This document shows positions 50,394 to 61,990 of a DNA stretch of 64,000 nucleotides, piece by piece. The stretch lies in assembly GCA_022113835.1 (NCBI GenBank), contig JAILWY010000014.1:10603501-10667500 (forward strand), read 5' to 3'. Made by a program: the position numbers and the translations under genes. The DNA comes from Atopsyche davidsoni. Its lineage: Eukaryota; Arthropoda; Insecta; Trichoptera; Hydrobiosidae. The notes under the pieces were generated by a model that saw only the letters and a list, made by a program, of their open reading frames with translations, made no database searches and had not been told where the DNA came from. The first letter of the stretch is position 1. Every line of letters begins with the position of its first letter.

Positions 50394-53300
50394 CAAAAAT
50401 ACATAATAGTTGTAATGTTGCATATTATTTACTATTAATATATTTTAAAGTTGTATGGTTGATGACATTTATAACACCAATGATTTTTAAAAATATATTT
50501 AGTCGGAGCCTTTGTTTTACGACATTTCAGACTAATGTCAATTTAGACGAAGGATTTTATTGAAATAAAATATAATCAGTATTACCTGCTGATTTTTTGA
50601 TAAACACTAATTTAACTTTTAACCCCTTTTTTCCATAGTAAATAATTCCTAGTAAACATGGGTGTTTTAATATTTTTTTAACTGTTGTATTTGTTTATAT
50701 ATTTACTTAAGTATTAGAGAAGCTTACATCAGAAGGTTTTAAAATACTCTACCGGTGAAGCTAGTATTTGATGTTTTTATAAATTAAAAACAATTTTTAA
50801 TGACAGGACTGGTAATGGTGGTTAGGAGCCATCGGTTCAAATCCTTCCAGTGCCTCAATAAAGTTACACCTATTGTTATACAAATAGTAGTTTAAATGTT
50901 GATTGATGATTGTAGATATCATTTTACTACTGATTTATTAAGAAAATGATATTTACCTGTATGCATGTATAGTGCGAAGAGTTTGGATATTTTTGAAGAA
51001 GGTATGTGGAAACATCAGGTATTCATATATTGTAACGCTGTTATTTACAATTATCTACCATGAAGAATGGGTTGATGATATTTTCGTTACATTCTGTTCT
51101 GCGAGATGAGGTCGTCTGCCCATAATCAGAAGCTACAGGATACATTTTTTAGACACATTCTTGATACTACAAAGTCAAAATCATCTGACGCTGATGCATA
51201 TTAATCTAAAAAAAAATACCTAAGATTAATCAATTTTTAATTAAACTCGTTTAATCCAGCTCATACTTTTAAAGTTCTATATGACAAATTAATTATGCTT
51301 CTGAATCTTTGATACATACTCGTACATCTTCCACGAGATAACATTGTTTATATTGGTAATACATTAAGGCAACAGTTTTAATTTAATAAAACAAATATAA
51401 TTTTATTAACGTTACTAAGCAAAGGTGTATTATTTAATATTTTTACTATATCCATATTTTTTACCTATATGGGTTTATTAATATTTATTCTAACCAAGGT
51501 ATGTTTTTTTTATTTATATAATATATAATAGATATAAAAGATCATCTCAAACGATTGACTGCTACGAGGGAAGATAGTGAAAACTACGTGCACACATCTA
51601 TGAAGTATGTATTGGCAATAATCATTAGTTAAACATGATGACAATAATGATGATGCCAAAGTTCAGAGACCCAAGGATACGCTTAGTTTATTATTAGACG
51701 GCCAGGATCTCGCATGGAAATGGTAGTTTGCATAATAAACTACTTCCTGAAGGATGTGGTCTCGTTCATTGGTCTTATCAAACCTAACAGAAGAATTCAC
51801 ACGAAAGTAAAACCTTGACAAACAATTGATCATTTTTTTTGGGAAAGCGTGCAGATCTGCCTATAAATAATTTGTATTATTTATTTAATTTTTTCACTGA
51901 TTTAAGTAACTAATTTAACGTTTATATTACTTTACAATTATTATTAATAAATTAACATATTATTATTGAATGTATTATGAAATTGTAAATTGACATTTTA
52001 TTGTTTTGAGTCGTATTTAACAAGTGAGATTTATTTCAAAAATCATAGCTTAAAATAATATAAACTATTTACGCGATATTGTGCAGTTATAAATAATTTT
52101 TCATTTAAAAAAATCTTATTTCAGAGAAAAGAATCCATTCGAAAAAAAATGATGTAGTGTTGATTTTATGTATTGGAGGGTTTATATAAAGAGCAAGGTT
52201 CTACATATAACTAATGATAGTTTAAAAAACCAAATAGCCAAATGGATAGTAGAATACGGAAATTTATACTTTGTTTAGATGCCTGACAATTCACGTTGTA
52301 TTTATGGTTTGATAAGCGATTAAACCAGAATATAGTTTGTGAAATCACAAAAAATGCGTACTACGACGTCACATATCCGTGGTTTTTGCATATCCTTTGC
52401 ATGACTCAGGCAACGTTTTTTAATGAATGTCTACCATGAAACCAAATTAAATAATGACCATTAATGAAAATACAATTGATATGTTAGCATTTATCTTCTT
52501 CGTGGTATACCTATACGAATCATGAATGATTTTTTTATTATTTGAATTAAGGCCAATTGTAAAAAATTAAACCCCGTGGGTGGCGCCAGCGCTGGAATCG
52601 TTTAACTATCTCTCAGTGGCGTGCAGTTCACGAATAATTAAATGCGTTGCATCCTTAAATAAAACACAAATACCCATAAAAAATAACTTACATTTTTTTT
52701 GTATAAACCTAAAATAAAAACCAAATCGCAGGCAATAAAAATAATGGGGACTGTCATATGGTATAAATGATTATTTTTTATGTAGAAATTACACCGGAAA
52801 CGCAGTGAAATTTGAGTTGAACTGGTTTATTTAATTTATTGATTTAGATAAGGGACTTCACTGGTTTTTGGCCACATGTTGTTCATTCTCTCTTCTGGAC
52901 ATAATTTAATTAACAGTGTCGGTATTTCCTCCCGTAGATTCAACTATTGACATCTATACGACCTCATAAATAATAAACATCTTTTGGAAATTGCTTCCTC
53001 AAATGCAAATGACAACGAGTTAACTGTACACCTTTCCATCTGTAAATATTCAACCTACAAACATAGCGTTAATAATTTTTTTTAATAAAAATAACAAAGC
53101 GGGTTAATTTGATATGTAATAAAAACCAGTACTTTTTCTCGAAAAAATTTCCAGGTGGTCGAGGAGAGGTTAAAATAAAAATCAGTATAGTTTTGGCAAT
53201 GTTTTCATTTAAAAATATTTTTGTATACATTGATATAGCTGTGTGCAAACTTTCACAAAATATCTTCTGCAATTATTAAACATAACAATACTTTCTCTGC

Positions 53301-56300
53301 GTAAATAAATACATAATATCTAATCTACAGAATCGCGTCCAGCGCGCTTCTACTTTACGTATAACATCACAAATATAACAAAATCACTTAAAACTCTCAT
53401 AAATTCTAATGTATTCATTTACAGTTAACATCGATAAAATAGTGAGATCATTTATTAAAACTATTTAAGTTTACGTTAAAATGACTAGAAAAATAAAGGT
53501 GCTTGGTAGTGGATTAAACCCACTGTATTCATTTAAAATATTGGATATGGAAATTACTTAAATTTAAATATAAAAGATACATACACCAATAACTGATATT
53601 TGATCGGTGCAATTGAAATATAATGAAGATTATTTAATTTTATTATGACCGTTGTTTGTAGATACATATAATAAATGAATTCATAAAAGCCTGCACGATA
53701 ATTCCCGTTGATTGTTCTAAAGTTTCTATAAAATTGATAAAATAACGTATACACTATGATAGTCAATTTTTAGTGAATTTTAGATATATATTGTAAAATG
53801 GAATAAAAATTACATACATGGAAAATCGAAAACAATGCAAACTCGTCATTTGTGCCCTTGCAAGGCAACAGGCCGACACACTTTTCTTCATATTACCGTA
53901 AACGTCTCATGGATTCAATTTTATTGATTGATATACAGTTTCAATACGAGAAACTGTTCATACTGTCGAGAGTTTCAGATTATGAGTAATGTCACGCCTT
54001 GAAGACAATGTAACACGTCGAAGAAGCGTTGAAAACGATAAATACATCCGTAAAATCAATGTTTTATTAAAAAATAAAAAACATGGTGTCCCAAACAAAA
54101 ACTTGTTATCACTGAAATTAATAAAACATAAGTAATCGAATTAATTTTCTGAAGAATGTCAATGTTTGAGATTCTAGAATGACTAGAATTAGAATTAGCT
54201 GACTAGAATTATAAACATAATTTTTAACAAATACGGTGTTAGCCGCTATTTTTATATGATGTTGTATTTTTTTCTAAGTGGATGAAATGTGGAAAACGGA
54301 TGACAAGGAGCTTTAAAAGCGAAAGAATCAAAACGTATATATATCTTTTCAAATAGTCACAATTATTCACATCAATCGACAGAGACACTAGACACGGTGA
54401 TTGATTACACTGTGCTACTTATATTTTAGAATACTGTTCAATGATTAGACACTACACAAAATATTCATCATCTACTAAGCCCACGTTTAATCCTTAATCT
54501 AAATTCATTTAATACGCTTTAATCGAAAATGCTTACACGTGATTATGGCCGGAGAATTAAATGGCGTGGGTGCTGAAAAAAAAAATTGATACTGAAACAC
54601 AGATGTTTTTGGTAGGTTACTACAAATTTGAACATACAGCACCTGAGAATATTTTTTAAGCGCATTTTTAAATTTTGTTTGTTTTAATTTTTACGATATA
54701 ATCAAAGTGAAAATATATTATATAATTAAATTAGTAAATAAGATTTTTGAATGACCTCAATTTCACTTTAGTAATATAATATGTAAAAATAATCCTTAGC
54801 ACAATGGATGTGTTTTTTTTTAGATAGGACTCGAATAAATTGCGTAGCATGAAGAACCACTTATTGCCAAATTTGTTTCCTCCGGTCCTTAGTGGAGGTG
54901 GCTTTGCTTAAATAGCAATTTATCGTCTTGGCCTTCGTCGAACATATTTTTGGATGCTGATGATTTCAACTACCTCATACATTTTTTTTATTATTAATGG
55001 ATGTAATTGATTGAGCGCCATATTCGTGCAAACGTTTGGTCTGAAGTTCATTTACTGTTTTAAATAAATGTTAAAATAACATGATTTTAAATACGAGTAT
55101 TAATGAGCAGTAAAGACGTATTTGTTAATGGATATAGCGATGACGCTGGAAATGAATTTAAAAATAAAATATTAATAAGTTTTAAATTTATATCAATAAA
55201 GTTTGCTTACTATATTAAATAATAGTACATTCAAAATTTTAATAAACATGTTCCACTTTGATTGATATTATTTAAACAAAAAGTAGTAAAAATGTCTAAA
55301 ATTAAATCCAACTGAAATGTTTTGATTTCCGTAATATAAAAATAAACCAAAAATTACTAAGAGTACTTTAAATATAAAAGTCTAGGTGTGTATAACTTTA
55401 CAGAAGTTTGTATCCTCAATTTGGTTAATTTATAAAATAACTTAATAACATATTGTATATAAAGATTTAGTATTTAATCCTAAATATAAAAAAGAAATAT
55501 GTGTGAAACTTTAACCGATAGGAACAGCAACTTATAGAATATATCAGAAACAATTTTTTTATCGGTTTTTTTCATGAAGTAAATCCTTATTCAGCTGTTC
55601 AAATTAAATGGGGTCAAATAATCGTTATATGGTTTAACGGAGGCTAGAGAGCTCAATCGTATTTCTGGAACACGCCCAGGTCGCAAATGGCGACTGCTTT
55701 TCCAGAAATGGCGACTGAATAAAATATTCATGGGGTCCAATGACTGACTAAAAGAACCGGCGGTCATCTTCTGTGAACTATAAATGCAATTCACTTCGTG
55801 AATCTACTGAATTTTTGTCAAGCCACATTGGAAAAATGCACCGTAAAAAGTTTACTTTACCTCTTGTAAAGGTTAAATACACGTTATTATATCATATATA
55901 TATATAGATATTTTGATACCCATAACAAAATATTTATTTACATTGTATGTACTAATATTATGTAGAATAATAGTGTTTATATTTTGGATGTATAAAATAA
56001 ATAAGTTTTATGTAAATTCTGGTATATAAATAATCCTTTAAACATAATGATACAAAAATATTAATTTTATTGTTACTATAAAATATATGAAGGTAGATAG
56101 ATTTTAAACGTTTAGTAGTGAATTCATAATTCTATGTACAACTTACAACTTAGAATATATAAAATAAGATGACGATTTGGATCGTCTGTTTTAATTATGA
56201 AGAGAGAATAACACTTCAATATTTTTTTCTGTAAAATTTATAAAAGTAAAGTTGTACGAGGCTATCGAAAATTGGTCTCGTTTTCATCAAGTATGGTTAT

Positions 56301-57975
56301 AGATACAATTTACATAACGTGTTTTCAAAAATAAATTCACTTAATCGTGTTTTTAAATATTTTCCTAAATTTTGCAAAAAATACATCGAATAAAGCATAG
56401 AAAATAGCTAGACTTCTAAAGGGCTTGGTTGTTTAACCTAGATACATTTATGTAACGATACTATATGAAGGCTTGACATTTACAACAAAAAGCCGATGTG
56501 TAATGATGATTTAACCTTATTATAAATGCAGCACTGCATTTCTGACAAAAGAAACTATAGTCGTTGAGATTCTCGTCGGCCAAGAGCGAGGGGTTTAAAA
56601 CTAGGTTTATAACCACACTATTCAGTAGAAGTAGAAGACCTCAAAGGAAAAGACAGGTAAATGTCTGGAGCATGTAAAAATATGACATAGATCTTGTTTA
56701 AAAAGTTGAACCCTTTTCCACGAACCCTTTAGAGAGGTTTTATAAATCACCCATAGAAAATCGAATAAAACTAAAAGAAGGCAGATCCTCTAAGAATTTA
56801 CATATAAATAGTGTTTTTATAATTGTGATCTACTAACTCTGGTTGCTATTCTTTTACACATCTCAAAGAACAAAAGCCGACTCAGTATATTTTAATTTTA
56901 GTTCATATTTTATATATTCTAAGAATGTGCTTACAAATTAATTCTCTGACTCGGTCGTATGGACTTGTATATAAACATTATAAGGTGATATGATAATATT
57001 ATTTTAAAAATATATTTTCATGATATTCTATCAAATATATAGGATTATGTATCAAATATATATTTTGTGTCCTATAAGGGATTCTATACTGGGTGTTGAT
57101 TGTTCAACATAAATGTTTTAATTTTTAAAGAGAATTTCCTTACTTTTAATACGTACTTAGTAAACTATATGTAAAGTGACTAACAGTAATGACTAGATTC
57201 TCTACAACATTAAACTGAATAACAGTAACTAACAGTGAGTGGACCTTCCCTTTTAAAAGGGTTTTCCTGACTAGAAGAGACGTTTCTTGGGAGTAAAAGT
57301 TCTAAAAAAATCATTTATCTTCATATAAATATCTTTGGGAAAGACTAATAGGATTCCCATAGTAAAATCATGCAAATGTATACTTTGGAAATTCTAGTCT
57401 ATTGAGGACAAATAAGTAATTAGTGATGTCTTTGCAGCTATAGTATGACGTTTGAATTACATCCATACTATTATCTAACTACTCTTAGAATAGTATTTGT
57501 TTTAACACCATTATGTTAATTTAAAGGATATACATAACATCAATTATAGCTGAAATTATGCAGGTAAAATCATTAAAATAAATCTAGTTTAGTTTTCAAT
57601 AAAAACACCTTTGCTTTGGTATTGAGAGTTGTGATAAAGTAATTATTTTAATATGTTTTAAAAAATCAAAATCAATGACTATTTTTTCCAAAATACTGAT
57701 GATACTTCATTTGAAGCAAATAAACGTACAGTTCTCTCTTGAACTTGAAATTGGTTTCATTTCCGAAAATATGATTAGAAAAAAAAATACTCTGAACTGA
57801 TATGGTCATCGTCTTTTTGGAATATTAATGTAATGCCAAACATTTTTATAACTAGTCTATTGTAAACACAAAGACAGATTGGCAGGTCATTTTTTTTCTC
57901 CAGAAGATAAATTGAAAACACCGAGAAATAGACACGAAGAATATTGAGGTTTCTCTCAAAATTGGCAACATAGAT
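50394..57975. other. AT-rich intergenic DNA and GPCR 3' flank
   Basis: About 7.6 kb without a supported gene. A B-box-like ggttcaaatcc near 50834 may be a SINE fragment. ORFs of 60-70 codons look like chance. The GPCR poly(A) site must lie below 57976 but several AATAAA-like hexamers make it ambiguous. Confidence 0.5.
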
Positions 57976-60900
57976 TTAACTAGTATCGGCGATACCTCTC
58001 ACGCAAAGAGGCCTGGTGGAGTGGGTCAGGACTCCGTTAGGCCTCATCCTCTGGGGTTTCCTCTTGGCGGCAGGCCAGGACAGTAGAAGCTGCTCCTCCG
58101 GCGCCGTTTCCTGCACTCCCGTTGGGCTGCTCAGTCTCTCTTCCAGAGATACATACCTTCTTGCTTCTTCGTCTCCACTGGAAGAGTCGCTGTTGGCTCC
58201 CGTGCTGCTTTCTTCGCACGGAGCGTCATCATCCAACTTTCCCAGCTTTTGTGGCTCACAGAAATCACTGTCACTGTCCGTTTCCACTTTTAAATGCTCA
58301 TCTTCGTACCTCAGAACTTTCCATTTTCGCTCGAGTAGCGTCGTGGTAGAGCATGAGTATTTTCTGGATATAATTTCACGACTCGGAGATCCAGGATGTG
58401 ATGGCGACTTGTCACTTTCTTCGGAAAAGGCTCTTGTAATTAAAATGCGTGGAGATCGCTTAGAAGACGTGATGTTTTCTATGGGTCTCGGACGCGGCCT
58501 TCGAGGTCCCCCCGGTTCGATTTGGTTTTCTAAACCGAAAACTTTTTGCAGAATCAAGTTGGTGGTGCTCATGGCCGGGCGCGGAACTGGAAGAGCGGAA
58601 GCTCTCGGGTTGCTGTGATCTTGTGATTTAAACGAAGATTTAAAAGACAGATACACTTCGTCTTCCTTCATTTGAGGGACACTATTTTCAGTATCGGAAG
58701 TCGGAACCTGAAGAGTGTTGCAGCTGGAGGTGTGAGCGATCACTTTTTCCTGAGCAGGCAATACGGATGGAGCGTCGAACCCTCCAAACGAAATTCCAGC
58801 CTTCCACGCGTGCTCAGATGATATTCTTTTGATTTTACTATTTCTTTGAGGACTCATCGGCGTTCGCCCGACATCTAGTAGTGCCTCAGAAAGTCTTCTC
58901 TGGAGACAAGGCTTGTTCATCATGCTCAAAGGAGTAATCGACGGTCTTCTGGAGCCACACGTGCTTGGGGTCCTGGCTTGAATTTCCTGATTCATTTCAT
59001 TTTTCATCATCTTTTTTCTCCAGTAATTTTGGAATGTTTTTCTTAAGACTTTGCTCTTGATTCCGTACAAGACTCCATTTATCGGCGGAGAGCACGTGAG
59101 GAAGGACATTGCCACGGTTATAAAATGAGGTGAGAGTTTGATAACGTTTATTCTTCCGTTAGACTCTGACTGGATGAGAGAAGTGATAGAGAGCCAGAGG
59201 ATGACAATGTAATAAGGGAAATAAAGAATAAAAAACGAGCCCACGAGCTGCAAGACGGTGGTGAAGGCGCTGCGGCTGCGGACCCTGGGAGCGTTGGGGG
59301 CCGTGACGGTGGGGACGAAAAACGGGTTCCTCTGATGCGTGATGGTGACCTGCGCGGAGAGAGTCACCTCGTAGATCGCAGACGCGATGCGGTGTCTGTG
59401 GTATCTGGCAATCATCAGGATCTAAAAACAAACACGCAGAAATGATTACTAGCGGTTGAAATTTAATTTGTCTTCAATAAATTCAACTAGGTCAACGATT
59501 AGCAAATTTATACTGATAGACCCCAACACCGGTTATGGTCTAACACTATAGCCACTGTACCCTACTTTGTAATCGGCGGAAATAAAATTGTATACATTAG
59601 TATGCGTTGCATTGTGATAACTTTGGAAGTAAGCCACGTACTATCTCAAGGCGAGTGATACGCGTAAGATGCGGTTATGTCTATCGACTTACCAAGTACA
59701 AGCTACAATTAAATATTCTATGCTCCGTTTTTTATGTAAATATTCAAGTCTAACGATTTTTAAAATTTATCAACATTAATTTTTGAAAGTATACAAAAAT
59801 TAATGTATAAGGTGTGTGCATAAATGAAACCAGGCCAAACTATCACGGGCGAGTTCTACAGACAACAATTGATGCGTTTGAACCGAGCATTGGCAGAAAA
59901 ACGACCAGAATATGCGACCAGGCACTAGTCTGTAACTTTCCATCATGATAATGTTGCTAAATCGGCTAAAACCTGCCTCACCCGCCTTATAGCCCAGACC
60001 TTGCCCCTTCCGACTACCACTTGTTTCAATCGATTCTAGAATACGCTTCACTTCTGAACAGAGTATCAAAAATTGGCTTGATTCTTTCTTGGCTTCAAAA
60101 AACGAACAGTTCTTTTGGGATGGAACCGAAAGACGGAAAAAGGAATGGCTGGCGATGAACAATACTTAGAATAGAATATATTGTACCAAGCACCATATAT
60201 AATATGTTTGTGAATAATAGTATTTTGGTTACCTTGAGGTTGCAGGCCAGGACGAGAGCGGCCGGCAGCAGCAGGGTAATGAGGGTGTAGAGGAGGCAGT
60301 ACCACAGCGCGCCAGGGTGGGACCAGTCGGGGGCGCAGCCTCCTAGCGGGGGCCAGGCCCGGTAAGGGGCAGCGCCCAGTAAGGGAGGCGCCGACAGGGC
60401 CAGGGCAGCTGCCCACGTGCCGGCCAATCCACATGCCACCTATAACCACAAACACCCATACTGAATACCCACAATATCTCGATTAATTTTCAAATTAATT
60501 GATCACATAACACGACGCCTTTAAGCCTTTCCCATTCACATTTGTCACACTGCACGGCGAGCTATTTATATTAATAATCACTAATATGATTAGGCACATT
60601 AGTTCACGCGTAGAAGATGATTTTAAGAAATTCTCAGAAAAATATCATCGTGATTTGTGTGGGATTTGAACCCACATCCCCTGGCTCATCACATCCGTTA
60701 ATCGAGAATTTTTAACAATCATACTCTACATATGAACCAATGTGCCTAATCATATTAGTAATTATATAATAAACCCGTAATGGGTAATAAATACGCATCT
60801 GATTGACGTTCAATCAAAAAAATAGACATATTAATAATCCGCAATTTATTATGATCTTTCACTTCGTTGAGATATATTCGTCTCCGTTACGTCAAAAGCC

Positions 60901-61621
60901 TAATGTGAGTGGCTTTTATTAGATTCTTACTAAGTTCATTAGTTTGTCCCTTTTCTATTGTATTCTCTAATTTGTTTGCATCCTACCTGTAATTAATAAT
61001 TACTATCTATTCTAAGAAGACCTCCAACAAATGTAATATGTTTTATGTATATTTTATTCGATTAGGGAAGGTCGGGTATGTTAATGGGTGTATACCATGG
61101 GTGGCCAACCTTTTTCAGCTGCCGGGACAAATTAATGAAATGAGATTGACTGTGAGATAGATTGAGATGAGACTGGGCTACTTCCATATATATGATATGA
61201 TACGAACTACGCTCAATGGAATATTCTATTGGTGGTTTTATATACAATAAAAAAAAAATGTTTGCATATGCTCCGCGGGCCAACCCATATACACTGTATA
61301 CTATAAGGTCTTTTTAAAAATTATCCTTGTTTAGTTAGGAGTTGGTGGTAGCCGTGCCAGGGCTGAGCGAAGCTATGGAGATGATGAGGGAACCTTTTTG
61401 GGGTTCACGAGGGCCCCGTAGTGCAGGGGGGCGGAGATGGCGCAGTAGCGGTCGCAGTTGAGGCCCGTGACGGTCCACAGGGCCACCGGCTGCAGCAGCG
61501 AGTGCAGGTAGCCGCTGAGGCCGCAGGGAGCCCCCGGGAGCCAGGCGGCCAGGCTCGTCGCCCCCAGAAGGGCCCCGACAGCTCCCAGGTGCAGCACCAG
61601 CAGGTTGTTGGCCGTCGCAGC
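57976..61621 (-). CDS. Orphan class A (rhodopsin-family) GPCR, 5' part missing
   Basis: Three exons, 61621-61394, 60439-60233 and 59421-57976 (stop TAA), all phase 0, give 626 residues. TM2 is in NLLVLHLGAVGALLGA. TM3 ends in LNCDRYCAIS, which keeps the DRY motif. TM4, an ECL2 cysteine (GGCAPDWSHP) and TM5 are in the second exon. TM6 reads SFFILYFPYYIVILW, so CWxP is replaced by LYFP. TM7 reads CSPPINGVLYG in place of NPxxY. A disordered Ser/Pro/Arg-rich tail of more than 300 residues follows. The TM1 exon was not found up to 64000. The donor after exon NPKK (GTTCCC) is weak. I cannot name the subfamily; GPR161 shows a similar overall shape. The introns hold a mariner relic and a palindromic element. 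Confidence 0.8.
59827..60170 (+). pseudogene. Mariner transposase C-terminal relic
   Basis: Plus-strand frames read KPGQTITGEFYRQQL, then LNRALAEKRPEYATRH followed by a stop, then FHHDN. In a shifted frame come HPPYSPDLAPSDYHLF and a degraded C-terminal end. These are the second and third catalytic aspartate regions of mariner (DD34D) transposases. Stops and frameshifts make it dead. The N-terminal half and the terminal repeats were not found. It sits in a GPCR intron, antisense to the gene. Confidence 0.85.
60580..60827 (-). mobile_element. Palindromic element, copy 3 (half core)
   Basis: The same family in reverse orientation, inside a GPCR intron. It keeps the arm, the T-arm half of the tRNA-like core (tgtgggatttgaacccaca on the plus strand) and the extension with acccgtaatgggtaataaa. 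The other inner arm is diverged. It is flanked by the exact 12-bp direct repeat atattaataatc at 60568-60579 and 60828-60839. Confidence 0.8.
61087..61303. mobile_element. Candidate non-autonomous DNA transposon
   Basis: The left end gtgtataccatgggtggcca and the reverse complement of the right end, gtgtatatgggttggcc, are imperfect inverted repeats about 215 bp apart. It is AT-rich and non-coding. A hAT-like origin is possible. It lies in the GPCR intron between its first two visible exons. Confidence 0.4.
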
Positions 61622-61917
61622 CTAAAAACAATACATGTCAAAATCAACACAATTTTCCCATCAACTTGCTGACCAAACTGTTAATGCCGCATAACAAGTA
61701 TAATCGTACCAGAAAGCGAATTTGCTAGTTTCTGAAACAGCACTAAATAAAAAGGCGTTCTTTACGGCGAATATGAGGTCAAAGATCAAGCAGATCAATG
61801 GAACAATAAAGGTACTCTACAGTGATAGTCTTGTTAATCGGTACACTGATAAAATTTCTATCGGAGGACTATTTGATTAATTCACAAGAATTCAATACAA
61901 AATCAAAAATAAGACCA

Positions 61918-61990
61918 TGGTTCCGGCCGGGATCGAACCGGCGACCTTCTGCGTGTAAAGCAGACGTGATAACCGCTACACTACGGGACC
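61918..61990 (-). tRNA. tRNA-Val (anticodon UAC)
   Basis: A 73-base cloverleaf on the minus strand. The acceptor GGTCCCG pairs with CGGAACC except for a C4-A69 mismatch. The D arm GTGTAGCGGTTATCAC is the usual Val form. The anticodon arm is TCTGC-TTTACAC-GCAGA with TAC, and the T arm GCCGG-TTCGATC-CCGGC is perfect. The discriminator is A, and a T5 run about 10 nt downstream can stop RNA polymerase III. No intron. The mismatch could be tolerated or mark early decay. Confidence 0.9.

Noticed and set aside
58016..58618. 200-codon plus-strand ORF
   Set aside because: Antisense shadow of the GPCR tail exon.
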